Assembly: GCA_002633005.1 (NCBI GenBank)
Contig: NMRA01000013.1
Span: 796,995 to 860,994 of the forward strand
Reading direction: 5' to 3'
Length of the DNA: 64,000 nt
Source of the DNA: Phoronis australis
Lineage: Eukaryota; Phoronida; Phoronidae
Shown: piece by piece, positions 10,101 through 25,100 of the stretch
How the letters are laid out: every line of letters begins with the position of its first letter
How positions within the stretch are numbered: position 1 is the first letter of the stretch
Notes under the pieces: model-generated
The model's database searches: none
Told to the model about the DNA's origin: nothing
What the model saw: only the letters and a program-made list of their open reading frames with translations
Translations under genes and position numbers: made by a program

Positions 10101-13100
10101 CTGTGGCTATCTGTCATTGTAACCTTGTGTCTTGTTGAGCTTTGTGGTGCTGATAAACTTGTAATAGGCGCATGAAAATGGAATATCTTCTATTTTTTGT
10201 TTGGAGAAATTGTGTTCATTAATTGTTGAAGGAGGAGAACCATGTTGTCATATGTCAAAACGTGGTACTACAATATATGCTCACCAATTGCACTCTTAAC
10301 AGCAAACCAGTTATATTTCAATATTTTTCTCATAAATGATCAGTTGCATGAAACAAACATTTTATTCTGTACAATAACTACTATCAGATACTGTTTTAAG
10401 AAATTTTGGGCAGTGTCGGTATTGTTAGAAGCCTTTAAAAATGAAAAAGTGTTTGATTTTTGCCATTATTTTTGTGCTGTTAAGTTTAAAGTCTCATTTG
10501 TTTAAAAACCTCATTCATTGTTTCTCTATTTGCCTATAACTTTTTTATAATAGACTCATTCTCATTGCTAAAGAAGAGTGCACAAATTAGATAGTATGTA
10601 TCAGGGCTTAAAGATAAATGAATGCTGCTGAGATAATGCGACTATTTCCATGGGACATCTCGTGTCACAGAATGGCGAGTTTTGATCTAATTATGTGACG
10701 TGACTTAAAAAATCCAGTCCTGAAATAAGACAAGTTGACATATCTCGTTTTCAATGATTTGTAATTTGTGTTTTTGGTGTTTTATTGTGTTCCGATAGAT
10801 TTTTTGCAAGAAAAGGAGCACAGTGTGTTTTTGTCCCACTTTTTTGGCATCATGGTGCTAACCTTGTTCTGCATGAGCTATGTAAGACCTCATGCTGGTT
10901 TTCAATGGGCAGTTTTGTAGACTTTATGCAAGATTTCTTTCTCAACTAGATAACAATTTTCTCCATTTATCTTTTGCTAATGGCACATTCCATTTCTGTT
11001 TGCAGACTATAATCACCCGTCTCGGGCGATGGATAGATTTCAAAAATGACTACAAGACTATGTACCCCTGGTTCATGGAGTCCATCTGGTGGATCTTTAA
11101 ACAGCTGTATGACAGTGGACTGGTCTATAGGGGGTTTAAGGTAGACCGCCAGACACTGAACATGTTGTGCATTGATGGTTAAAGTTTTTCGCAACTTCAT
11201 TGAATTAAGCTTGCCGAATAAAATATGAGTCTAATACTGGAATAAAAACTTACAAAAATTAGCGACGTTGCGTCCGCATCTCATGGACTTCAGCTTGACC
11301 TGTGACGTTATCGTTATTCTGGCCAATTGGTGGCATTTTGACCAGATGGCGTGGCATTGATGTCAGAACACCATCCCATATGTGTGACAAATCTAATCTT
11401 AAACCGTCTCTTTTATTTAAAGAGGGACTCTCAATGCGCTCAAGCAGAAGTCCGTGAGATGCGGACGCAACGTTGCTAAGTTTTTATTCCAGTATTAGAC
11501 TCAAACTTTATTTGTTTTCTCAACTGGATGTCTCAAAATTTTCATGTTTTTATTAAGCTTGCCAACTACTTGGATGATTCAATTCTTTAGTGCAACAGAC
11601 GGTTGTGACAAATATTTCACGCTAAATGAGAGGAACTCTTCATCTTTTAAGGGTACTCTTTCCGCTTCATTTTGAAAGAATGACTTTAACAGAAAATTTC
11701 ATTCGAAACATAGTCACGATAAATGTCCTTTTAACATGAGTTAAATTTTATCTAAAACAAATAGAATTTAATTGAGAATTCGTATTAAGTTTAATTTGAG
11801 TTTCTGGTGGTAAAGTAGCAAGCCTTACGTGTTTTTTAAAAATTTTTAGTCAGTGAGCACAGGTCTCAAAATGAGTCCAAGTAAAGACCAGAACTAATGT
11901 TGCCTTGTTTGACCCAACCACATGACATTCCCACTCATGTCCATTCTGTTCCAAGGTGATGCCCTTCTCAACGGCGTGCAACACTCCTTTGTCAAACTTT
12001 GAAACTGGTCAAAACTACAAGGAAGTTGTGGACCCTGCTGGTAAGTGGTCACTTCAGATGGTTCACTTCGTTCGCATAATTATGTTAATCTAGCGCATTA
12101 ATTCTATGACAAAACTTGAACATCGTAAATACTACAGTGTGTTAATTACGCTGTTTTCCAGGTAAAGCTTCAAAAGTCTTCACTAACCTGGAAAATGAAA
12201 CTGATCTTTAACCCCCACTTTAAACTTGACCTCTGTTTGTTCTTTTCTAAGTTAACAGAGCTAAGTCTTAGTAACGTGCTGTTCTAGATGTGGTTGAGTT
12301 ACGACGTGAGGTCTGTTTTGCACACAGTCATTGTTATTTGCTACCGTCCACCACATTGTACCTGACTCCTTGAATGTGGGTACTTCTCATTTTGGGAAAG
12401 GACTATAGTAGTGGCTTGTGGTCATCGTTTGGCTTTCCCGTGGGTACAAATCCAAACATTGCGCAAATTGCATGTCATGTTTTCATGTCCTAATCTTCCT
12501 TTTGGCTAGCATCTCGTTATTTTAATTTGCTGAGCACGCCACTGTTATGGCTGCAGCAAAAGAAGGAAAATGGATAATGAAACTCTGCAGCACTATTTGA
12601 ATCATTTGTCTTGCCAGGCAGGATGAGAGATCAAAGTTGCCTTCCATAGACGGGAGAGGCTAGCAAAAATGCATGGTCACGCGATCATACTTAGCTTTTT
12701 TCACTAATGTCTTGGTTCTAGGGAATGAATGTAGCCCAGTTTTTCAATCATGGCTCACGATCTTAGGCACGACTCACAATTTTAAAAACACGGTTTAGGT
12801 TCGTAAATGAGAATTTAAATGTTTACACCGTGTGAGAAAACATGATGAAATCGTGGAAAACTGATGTTTCTTTGCGCCAACATCATTTGGGTATGTTAGC
12901 TTCTGGAGATTGTCATCAGCATCTATAAGTCACAGTGCACGTGTCGTTCTAGTCATCGTCAGTTTTCCTCTGGACAGTGACCCCACTGTGTCCATGATCG
13001 CCTGGACGACCACACCATGGACACTGCCCAGCAATCTGGCTCTGTGTGTTCACCCGGAACTGGACTACGTCAAAGTCAAAGGTCAGTACGATGCTGCTAA

Positions 13101-16100
13101 GTATCTTTTTTCTGATATTCCACCAATGAAAAAACAGGTTGAACTGTTTTATCGCCAAAAAACTATTCAGTTTTTCAGCACTCAGCATTGGCACGAAAGC
13201 AGTAGATTTCTTTCAAAGGCTTATGATTATGATATTGACACTGTTGATGCTAGTATTCATCTTAACCTCCGAGGAATGTTGAAGACTTTTAATGGGAGCC
13301 ACTGAGTTCACACCAGACATGCCAGATGTCCCACATTAGAATCTTTAGCCATGCATTATGTTTGCTGCTTGTACATTTCAAATTTCCATGTATTCAAGTT
13401 ACATGCACTGTGTAACGTTTTCACTCGCTTTTTGCTAAATTAGGATCATCAAAAGACACCAAATCTCCATTTTTCCTTAGTGAAGCAATGTTCTGTCTTA
13501 TTAAATTATGCTCGCAAACATAACTTACACAGATCAAAAATAGGATTAATAAATATTAAGGCCAAAAAATCCCACATGCACCAGTTTCAGCCAAGGTCAT
13601 GCAGTTGTTTTTGAAAAGCTGCACAGAGGCACTTAAGTAAGGTTTGAAACATTATTTCCCAAGCAATGAGTAAAAAATAGCTAAACGTACATCATTTTGC
13701 TTAACTCGAGTGGATTTTCTTTTTTGAAAAAATTGAGCAACTAAAACACGCGCCACCAACTCAACTTTAAAAGAACAGTGACCAGAACCAACGATCATGC
13801 TTTTTTGGCCTTACAAACCACGTGGTGAACCACTTTATGACATTTGGTTGCAATTGTATGACTTTTGTGCCGTTGAGTGACGCTTGTTTTGTTGTTGCAG
13901 ACAATTCCACTGAGAAAGTGTACATCATGATGGAGGCACGGCTTGAAGCGCTGTTCAAGACTGAGGATGAGTACACAGTGATGCAGAAATTGAAAGGGGC
14001 GGAGCTAAACGGACTTTGCTACACTCCACTTTTTCCTTATTTCGCCGAGGTGAGTACTAGCAACTACTGAGGTGGACAGAAGTCTAGAAGGTATTTTGTT
14101 TTCTCTAAAAAGAGAATCAATAAGTTATAGTATTAGTATTACCTTAAGAGCCCAAAATGAGTTCAGGACACTAAGTTTTCCAATAGATAGTGATTATGGA
14201 TTTTTTCTAGTTAGCTAGTGTTTTGAACTCATTTTGAACTCTTGGAGGTACTGTTTTAATATTTATCTATTTTAGAGACAAAACAAAATAATGTCTTCCA
14301 AAACTCCATTAAACGCAGTTTGGAGGAAGTTATCGGTTGTTTATCTTTTCAGCTGAAGGAAATTGGTAGCGCTTTTGAAATTGCGAAATTTTGACATTAA
14401 TAGAAATAGATTGAATGACTTGATGGACGTGGGTTCCACAGAGTTTGAATGAAATTCCACATCTTTTCAGCTGAAGAAAAGAGGCGCCTTCCGAGTGCTG
14501 AATGATACTTATGTGACGGAGGAGAGTGGTACGGGGGTGGTACATCAGGCCCCCTACTTTGGAGAGGTAACACTGTCTTCTAGTGGAACTACATTCTTGT
14601 TCACTACAGATATGGTAGTTGCAGATTATCTTATTATTAGCCTTCGGTTGTAATTCATTGTTCAGTCTTAATTTTTTTTAATATTAACTGCTGTACATGC
14701 AGGGTGGTTTATTCTTCGAAGCTGACTGGAAATTGAGGGAATTAATAAACGTATTTTGTCTAGTCATACCACTTCGATCTGGTTGGAACTTTCCCAGCTA
14801 AAATGAATTCTTGCCAAGATATGGCAGTAGTATTCCTATGTATGTGGGATAACCTATGTATCCCCTATATATGAACTTATTTGCATCATCGCGGCGATAT
14901 CTTGTAGTCGTGCGCTTCATCTTGTTGTTATATGACATCATATGTATGCCAAGCACGGTACCGTACCCATGCCGGTTAAGCGATAAGATTATCTGAGTGT
15001 GAAAGTGCTGAATAACCAGTCAAGTTTTATTTCGTAATGGAATTGTAAGAATTTTCAGTTTGTGAAATATACAAGATTAAACAATGAACCTTTCAGTAAT
15101 ATCAAAAGTTTATCGGAAACTTAGAACCAGCTCATCTGGGAATATAAAAATTGAAACATGAACTGAGCAGTTGTGCAACAGTGTGTCGTTTTAGCTTCGA
15201 TGAATTTCTTAGTTTTTTGTCCATTTTTGTATCTTAGCTTCTGGAATGTGTATTGTAAAAGAAACATTTTCCCTGTGTTGATCACAGCACTGGAAAATAA
15301 CGGTGGAAACTGTGCTGATTTGCAGAATTTGAGGTAGGGACTGTGTCGCAAAATGCAGATTTTACACCAGCAGGGAGGGAGAGAGGGGAAGTTGAGGAAC
15401 GCTACGAGCAAATGATTGACTGTGTCAGTAAAAAACACTTACTCTTTATTATGTTGCAACTTCCTGTAAACACCTTTATATTCTCAGTGTAGGTAGACTG
15501 TATTCAGCCATTACAAAACATTTTCGTTGGATTTGAATTAGATTTTTGGCTGATTTTATTGGCCGGGGACGCTATGTAGCTGGCAATTGACCTATTTATT
15601 ATGACTCAGATTGAAACTAGCGAGACCTAAAAATGGCCGCCTGATCACCACGCGTCGGAATTTTCATTGGTAAATCTTTACTGTTTTTAGAGCAGTACTA
15701 CTGCTTTTTCAGAAAAAACGCCTTGGGTCAATGTTTTAGGTAACACAAATGAACAAGCCTAATCAAATTTTGCATTGTACACACAATTTTACTCCACCAG
15801 GAGAATGCACACCAACCATGAAATACGGCTTCTACCATTGTATACGGACTGGCTCAACTTTCCCGTATTTCACGGTATATATCGTGGGTTATTCAATGCC
15901 AAAACATATGAGATAAAATGAATTATTCACTAAGTATATCCACATATCCATGCCAACCGTGTATGTGAGTGTTTAGAGTCAGGCACCTATATCTGAAGGT
16001 TTACCTTATTTTAGATGTTTTTGCATGCTATAGTACACACCAAAAGTATGTGGACAGAATTACCCAGAATTCCACGTCATGACAGCTGGGCAGAATAGAA

Positions 16101-19100
16101 ATTTATTTTCATAGTGATTCTCCCTCCTTACCAGAATGAAGGGAAAGTAGGTGGAAAGTTAGTAGTGTGGCGAAGACAGTCTGTAACTAGAATTTTGCCA
16201 TCCTCATGGCTATTATTTGTCATTTTTGCTGTTAACAAAATCATCTCTCATGGTGGGAAAAGGGTACTTTGTCTAATTACTTTTGTCTTGTACACGTACG
16301 CGTATGTGGCTAAGCTTCACTTATCGACAGACAGGTGTCACTTGTGCATGGCCATTTCTTAACGAAGATGTTTTGTGCGTCTGCTGTTGGTTGTTGATAT
16401 GTGTCAATTAATAGTTATCCTTGTTTTGAAATCAAATCACTATCTTTAGCTTTATAAGGAATCGGTTAACTGTTGTTTGTCTAATTTTGCGACATCTCTT
16501 TCTTGTACAACATATTTTGATATTTGTTTTCATTTGTGTAGGATGATTACAGAGTGTGTCTGGCTAACAACGTCATCACCAGGGATGGTAAAATGATTTG
16601 CCCTGTCGACGCTAGCGGAAAATTCACACAGGAGGTCACTGACTTCTATGGACAATATGTGAAGGTAAAACGCAGATGAATTCTTGTTGGAAAAAGGAAA
16701 AAGGAGCTAGAAAAAGGCATTGTATGGTTGACCTAATTTTTGAGAGCTTGGTCCACTAATTTACTTCTGAGCCGAGTCGGTCAAGTGAAGAATGATATAT
16801 TGTATTGCATGCACAGCAGCAGTGGGAGGAATGTGCTACTGATGCACAGCATTGTGGGTAAATACATTAGAGTCAGAGAGGGCACTGTTGTATTTTGAGA
16901 AGTTGCTATTGGCTCGGTTTTTATTTCACATTCTAGCAGTGCATAGGGATTGGTGCTTTTATGTCCGACGTATTTAACCAGTGTTTAACCAATGATTAAT
17001 GCCGTGTAAGATGGAACAAAATTCAGTGTGGTAGAAAAATTAAAATGAAGAGCTATAATATTAATGTGACCTCCAAATACAGCTGTCAATTGTTCTGGGC
17101 TCATTTGTGGGTTAACGAGAGCCCATTCTGACAGCTAGTTGGTAATTTGCATTTCATCTTTATCTTACACTGTCGTCAGTAAAACTATCCATTGATAATA
17201 CATTTGTGTCCCAACGTAATAGTCAAACAAGTTGTGAGCCTGGTATGTTTGTGCGCAATCTCACTTCAATCCATTTTGTTGTCCACAACAGGATGCCGAC
17301 AAGAACATTATGAAGAAACTAAAAGAAAATGGCCGCCTAGTTCACCAGAGCACGACTAAACACAGCTACCCATTTTGTTGGAGGTGAGGCTATGCAAAGT
17401 TCCTTCGATTTCAAGGACATACCTACTGCATGTGCTTGCTATAAAAGTTGGCACGGTAGTTTGCAAAATAGTTGACGTATATTGTCGAAATTCATCCAAC
17501 TTTGCTGAAGATGGACGAAAACCCAAAGTGAAATGTGTCGGAAACATTGGAAAGTTAGCTAAAAATTTTTTGCTGAGAAGAGATTTCGTTAATTTTTTTT
17601 GAAAACAACTGAGGAATTGAAACAATTGCAGCATGCCGAGACCAGCCTTGGATCTGTGACCTTTAAATATAGTACTAAAAATGAGTGTTGGCACGACGTC
17701 TACAGCATAGTCCAACAATTAAAACTCGACACATGTAGGCGTGATGCCATTTTCAACACCAAGCTTGTGATTTTCGTGAAATAATGACATTCTCTCCGTT
17801 GTGCAGGTCTGAGACCCCATTAATCTACAAGGCCGTGCCGAGTATCTTTGTACGTGTTGAGCCTATTGTAGAGAAACTGTTGGCCAACAACCAGAAGGCC
17901 TACTGGTGAGTCATTGTTTACTGCTCAGTTTTTGGTCCATAATAAAGTTGTATTTTTGTTATGAAGTGATAGGATTCGATATCGAGGTGATTAAAACATC
18001 CATGGCATTGGAGAAGGATGCTTTAGCCCGAAATTTTTGCCACTAAACCTTTGTACGGAAGCCAGTGTCTCTCTGAGGCCGTTTCACTGACCAGATGTGA
18101 TGGCTTTCTCTTTTAATAAAGCCACTTTCAACCCGCATTTGGTTAAAAAAATACTAACATTTGATCTAGACTACTTATCTTTATTAAGCTAGTCATAGAT
18201 TGCTCCTTAGAAGTGAATTTTGAACTTGGGTCGAACTGTCATTGTTGCTTGAGATCACGGGCTGTGCTAAACATGACCGCCATGACTGTTCTAGAGCAAT
18301 AACGAACTGTCCGATCTTTCCTAGCAGGAAATCGCATCTAATTTTGCAAAAGAAAAAGGTGAGACCAGTTTCATATCTGCAAGTGCTCTAAATCAAAAGG
18401 TCCTAGTTTTTTATGGAGGGGGCTTAGGGCAGTTTTAAGTTTGAATAGAATGGTCATAGATGAAGTATTATTAGGTTGAGCCTACTTTTTTCCAGGGTAC
18501 CAGAGTTTGTCCAGACTAAGCGGTTCCATAACTGGCTACGTGATGCCCACGACTGGGGTATCTCTAGGAACCGTTACTGGGGTACACCCATTCCATTGTG
18601 GGTCAGTGAGGATGGAGAGGAGGTTTGTTTTTTTCACATTTTGTTGAACAACAAATGACGCGAATTTCTATGTGAAAACGAAACGTTGAAAAATTAAAGG
18701 TAGTGGGACTTTCATTCATACGCACATGTTAATTCAACAAACAAAGAAGCCAGTTCCTAGGCATTAATTAGGCAAACACGATAAGCATATGCCCGGGCAA
18801 TAATTCAGCGAGCACGGTATTCAAATACCGGGGCATTAATTCAGTGAATACAGTGATCAAGTGCCTGGGCATCAATTCGGCAAACACTGTAGTTAGCCAT
18901 ACAGTACAATTATTCAATCTACAGCAATTACAATTTTAAAATATTTGGTAATGAAAACATTCTGCAAAAAATCTGTTTCATTTGAAGTGACTAAATATCA
19001 CGGCTACCTAAAGTAGACATGTATTGTTACTACAATTGTTATCAATTGATATTTGATATAAACTGTGGCAGGTTCTGTTGCATCACATGCTTTAACTGTC

Positions 19101-22100
19101 GTAGTGTGTGCATTGTTGTTGACTGATTGTACATCCCGTCTACAGATTGTTTGTGTGGGATCTATTGAAGAACTGCAGTCTTTAACTGGAGCTAAGGACA
19201 TAAAAGATCTGCACCGTGAACAGTGAGTCAGGCCAGTCGTTAGATGGAAGTAGTTGATTTCAGACTATTGCTTGATAGAGTTCAGTTTGTTACAACTATT
19301 TTGAGCAGTTTTCACATTATGTTGTCTTCTGCAACATGTTGTCTGTCTAATGAATCTTTTTTGCCTTTATTCCAAAATGCGTGTCAGACTTTCAAAGCAT
19401 TCCAATTGTAGCATTTTCTGCTAAAGACACTAAACACTGCAGTCAAGTCACAAACACCTTTTTCTCGAAGACGTCCATTGATAAGTTTAAACATCAATTG
19501 CACCCACTTTCAGGGATTTTCGATGTAAAGTCTTGAATTAAATCACTTCTGCTATGAATTTGATAGGAGGTTGGAAGGAACTAGACACTAGGTGGAGCTG
19601 TGGGTTGGTCCTTTGGGGCTTTAAATTGTCATGGCTGTTTGAACACAGAGGTCATTTCATGTAATCTCTAGATTTTGAGCTTTGATCTTTTTAAGTTAAA
19701 GATTATAAAAATCTGAAGCACATTTCAAAATTCTTGTTTCATTTTTATCAAAACTACTAAGCCGTTCTGGAGACTGATTCAAAAACGATGCTGTAGTTGC
19801 TGTGCACTTTTTTGGTAGAAGTGAAATGGCCTGTTCACAGAATTGTACAAAATATCCAAATTTGTGACAGCTTATTCACCATGGTGCATTTCTCCTACTG
19901 GAAATTGCCATTGTATGATTGTTGTATAGATATTGTTCAATTTTTGGCAACTTATTTACTTTTTATTTTCTCCGACAAGAAATTGCCCTCGTTATGGTGG
20001 AGGCATGCTTGTTTGTTGTATACTATGTCTTGTCACAATATTCTTCCTTCTTGTCAGTATTGACCAGTTGACCATCCCGTCCAAGACTGGCCGCGGTGTC
20101 CTGCGACGTGTCACGGAGGTCTTCGACTGCTGGTTTGAGAGCGGTAGCATGCCGTACGCCCAGGTGCACTACCCGTTTGAAAACAAGAGGGAGTTTGAGG
20201 ACTGCTTCCCGGCAGATTTCATCGCTGAAGGCATTGATCAGACAAGAGGCTGGTGTGTAGATCTTTCCTCTGCTCGTGTCTAGGTTTCTATTCCTTGTGA
20301 AAGTGTGCTGTCCTCAAATTGAACTCCTCTTTAATGAGGTAGGAAAATGCAGTAAATGATTGACAAAGTTTTTAAAATGTAAGTCAGTTATGAGCTTAGT
20401 CAAAGGATTGTAGGACGAACAAATCATTCCGCAGTCATGGATACTTGTCTTGCTGGGCAAGTTTTCAGGCATTGGCAGCGCAACTCGCTGTTCAGCAGTA
20501 AAACCATGCTGTCTTTAGAAGGATGAGGTGATAATTGACATTGTTATTCAATGCAGTAAAAATAGCTGGCAAATTTTTTGAAGTGCTGAATTCAAGTGGC
20601 GTTTTTGTATTTTGGTTCGGGGGTATTGCTTTAGTAAGATCCTGATATCAATGTGTTGTTTGCCACCTCCTTAAGTGTGGGAATGTAATAAAAGTTGTCA
20701 AATAACACACGATTTTTACGGGAACCTAAAGTAGCATTCCAGTCGCAAATTTCATATACTTATAAGTCTTGTTAACATGCCATTCTCTTATAAAGTAAAG
20801 GTTCCATAAATTATGCTAAATGGAAACTAAAGGGAAACGCTTTGTGGCTGTGCTTGTGTCATCCCATTTATTAACAAAACAGTTTTGGAGTTTTTGCTAA
20901 AACTTGTGGACATAGTACATGGTTTTTTGAGAAACTGGGACTTGAAAAAAGTTTATTAATTACCACCAGCTGTGGTACATAAGAGTTGGCGAAGCAGCAC
21001 AACCCTTCAGTTACAATCTATGGTTAGACTGCCATCAACGACGGAGTCAGTATTAACAGGCGTTGTCATTCTCTAACTCCTGGTTTCTCTTGCTCCCAAC
21101 AGGTTTTACACACTACTCGTCCTTTCGACGGCTCTCTTCGACCGACCGCCATTCAAGAATCTGATTGTAAATGGTCTTGTACTCGCCAGGTAATGTGGAC
21201 CGTGTTTGAGACTGTCACTGCATAAGTTTAACCTGTTTCATTCGGAATTAACTCACAGAAATGAAGATGGTTTGTTGTGAGGCATGCAATAACAACAACA
21301 ACAACTCTTAAGCCAATTAAAGCAACTTTTGTTCGACCAATTAAATTCAGGAATGGTTGTACAAAAACAGAAATCAAGTTTATTTTGAGGGTGCGAATTA
21401 GCATTAGAGCATAAAATTGAATAAAGATCGTGATTTTTCAATGTCGATGTTCTTATGTAGTATTGCATGCCCTCTTGCCTCACAAATGATTAAAGATTTT
21501 TTGAGCAATATTAAAACTTGTATTTTTTCTTTAAAAGGAATGAGGGTAATAGTTTCGGTCCCAATGCTAATTGTTTGCGTGATACCGTTTCCAGTGATGG
21601 TCAGAAAATGAGCAAAAGGAAGAAGAACTACCCCGACCCCATGGAGGTGGTTCATAAGTACGGTGCAGACGCCCTCAGGTGAGTGAAGCTGTTGNATTTA
21701 ACATAATACATAAAAACATTTCTGATACTGTAGGTAATCATTTCAATTCCAAAAACCATAATATTCAAGATCTTTCTGTACAAATAATAGAAAAACTCCA
21801 ACACCCCAGTACCCCTCACAGACTTGAAAGAGAACAATATTGGATAGAAAAACTGAATACAATAGAACCTCATGGATTGAACATAAAAACTTAAAATATG
21901 TCATTGAATTTTTTACGCAAAAATATATCATTTTCATTACACCATATCTTATATGTCAATTGTCATTTCGTGTTTGATTTTACTTTATTTCTGTTTTTGT
22001 TGATAAAGGAAGTTGTTACCTCCGAAAATTTCAAATTTCAGTTGATCCATTCTTGTTGTTTTATTTACCGATTTATATTCTTCATTTTTATAGAAATAAT

Positions 22101-25100
22101 GTTTTTACAAAAACTTGATTTCGTAACATTTTCTTCAAAATAAAGCATTCATATATATTTTCCCAGTATAAGCCTGTTCCAAAATTCCATTCCCACGCGG
22201 TGGTGGTTAGTTGCTCCCTTCAAATCATCACACAGGTCATTCCAGGTCCTCTGAATTATGCTTGTGCTCAGCTGTCATGTCGGGGAATTCCAGGTCATTG
22301 GCGCTCATTAGAAATTATATGTCAGGTGCCACAAAGAACGTGCAGTTTGCTATGATTTCAACTCATCCACACCCTAGTGCACTTTTTGTCAACTTACTCA
22401 TTCGCTGTCAACTGGGCCAATTTGTCAACTGAGTATGTCCCGTTCTTGACCTAGTTAATCTTAACTAAGTAAAAGCTGAATAAAACTTTTTATTGCCCCT
22501 TTCCAATCTCAGCAGAGTCTCTAGGCCCTCAATCTGAATGTTATAATACTGCTTTACATCCTGTTGCTTGGTCCTCTTTCTACGCGGTGTAAACTGAGAA
22601 GCTGGATACAATTCAAAAGATTTCTCCTTCCTGTTTCAGTGCTCCTTGTCTAGAAAACTGGTTCTTGTTCCTACACTACTTTGTTATCCTGGTTCGTGGC
22701 AAAAACTTGCTAAGATATTGAAGCACTTTTTCACAATTTTTCTATTTGTAGGCTATACTTGATCAATTCTCCCTGTGTTCGGGCTGAGAACCTGCGCTTC
22801 AAGGAGGAAGGTGTGCGCGACATACTGAAAGATGTCTTCTTACCGTGGTTCAACGCCTATAAGTTCTTGTTGCAGAACATTGAGAGATACGAAACGGTTA
22901 GTGAGTGGGCAATGCGGCTTAGTGGTTGAACCGCCACGTAGCGGGCTAATGATCGTGGGCTTCTGTCCCAATGGACCCCACTGGACCCCAATACTGGACG
23001 CTTGAATGAGTTTTCTGACCCCTTAATGCCCTGTTGTTCGTGTTGCTTTCTGAATTTATTTCAGTTATTATCGGAAAATTCTATAAACCATCTTGTGTGA
23101 TATGAGTCACTCGCTCAGTGAAATGTTCTAGCAAATATAATTGTTTGTGACGGTGGAAAAACAGCACCGTGTCTTATTGTGGTCAGACTCCCCGAGTCCA
23201 ACGTGGGTTCGGTTGGCATGTCGACCAGAGATCAAGTCCTACAGTGGAACCCAAAAAATGTTACCTCCTCAAATTTTTAAACCAACTATGATTTGTATAA
23301 CTAGACTAGAACAAGACCACTTGTCAGACATAGAATAGTGTTTGCAATAACATGATTACATAACACTGACATAGAATAGTGTTTGCAATTACATAATTAC
23401 ATAACACTGACCTTCCTCCAAAATGTTTTTGCTGTAAGCATAAGCCAGTCTCACCTAACATATAGTTAATGTGGAAAATTTTCCACGTAATATCACTAAA
23501 TTGTCTCCCCTGTTCCAGGAAGAAGAGCAGACGTTTGTGTACAATGAAGAGAAAGGGGAGATCTCGATCAATTACATGGACCAATGGATCTTGACGTTTA
23601 CGCAGACTCTCATCAAGTTTGTCAAGGTTGAGATGGCAGGTCAGATTTTGAGTGTTGCATTGTGGTCTTGCTTTTGTGGCTCAGTTCATTGCATGTGTCC
23701 ATGTGTGTATGTTGTCTTGTTATTGCAGTGATCATTGGACTGCGTTGTGTGCTATTACGAGAGCGTGTTTTATTTCGAACTTAGGAGAGGACTATGACTT
23801 GTCTGAAATGGGCTGAAGCCTGTGTTGTTTTCACTAGCCCTTGCAGTTTAACATAACCAGGAATTAGTTACAAGCTGTGATGGCAATTGTCTCCATTGTC
23901 ACACTTGCATTTGCAAACTTTTCCATGAGTGCTGAATTTTTTATGCATTTCTAAAAGCCTCATGAATTGATTCAAATTTTTATATGAATAATTACCAAAT
24001 TTTAATTATATTAAACTTTTCAGAGAAATTTTTGATAGTTCACTCCTCCCCTTTTTACGAGGGCCATTCTTTTGTTGCCATTTGACCTATGAGATCGTGT
24101 CGAGAAAAACATGTCGATTGTAGAGGTGAAGTCAATTTTTGTGTCCGTTTGCCAACAATTTTATTACCTGACACAGTGAAAGTCATTTTCTCCATCCTAA
24201 AAAGTGGCAAATATCTACAGGTTCATGGTTGACCTCTCGAGGGTGGATATAAACTCAGCACAACGTATAACAACATCCTGTGTACAGCGCCACCTTGTAT
24301 GCACTGAGGAAGACATTAGGAAGGGTAGCTGTCAAAAATTTCTGCTGGTATTTAAGACATTTTGGATGAAAAAATGAATTTCCCTCTGTCAATTGTAATT
24401 CACCATCCCGATGAAACTGTTTGAAAAAACTTTATTACCTAACTTAATTCTATAAGCAACCTAGTACAATAATGCTCCTTTGCTTCGCCGGTGTTTCGTG
24501 TCTCCCCCTATTGCTTAAATCTATTTTGTCTCTCCTTGTAGCCTATCGCCTGTACACTGTGGTGCCCAGACTAGTCAAGTTTGTCGATCAGTTAACCAAC
24601 TGGTATGTGAGAATGAACAGGAAGCGGCTAAAGGTGAGCATGCTCAGAGCATTGGCCTTATGGTTGGTTAAAGCCACAAAATGTGCAAAATAACATAGCA
24701 ATTGCACAGTATGGTGTTTAAGCATGGAACGAGCCTGTTACCTAAATATGTTGACAGCCATTTTGTTTTCAACACACCAGTGTGTTGACCTACTCAGATC
24801 ACCATATCGAGTTATCATTTCTGCAGTTATGAGTAATGTGAAGTGTTTTCAAAAATTGGAAATCCCTTGTGATGGTTCTGAGGAACCAGCTGAAACTGGT
24901 GTTACAAACATTTAATTCGATTTTTTTATGTTGAAAATGCAAGCAAGCCTACTGTTTTATGGCTTTTGGTGGCATCTGTTAATTTCTGTATTGGTTGCTG
25001 TTGTCAGTCATGAAACAATTAGTGAAGGTGGTCTGATACATGTTGCATTAAAGGTGTGCTAGCTGCTCACCTGGGCACAAAATGCACCAAACACCGGAAA

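Noticed and set aside
10892-11182. 96-residue frame taken as one coding unit
   Set aside because: Only 11006-11140 is the real IARS1 exon; the rest is intron read-through.
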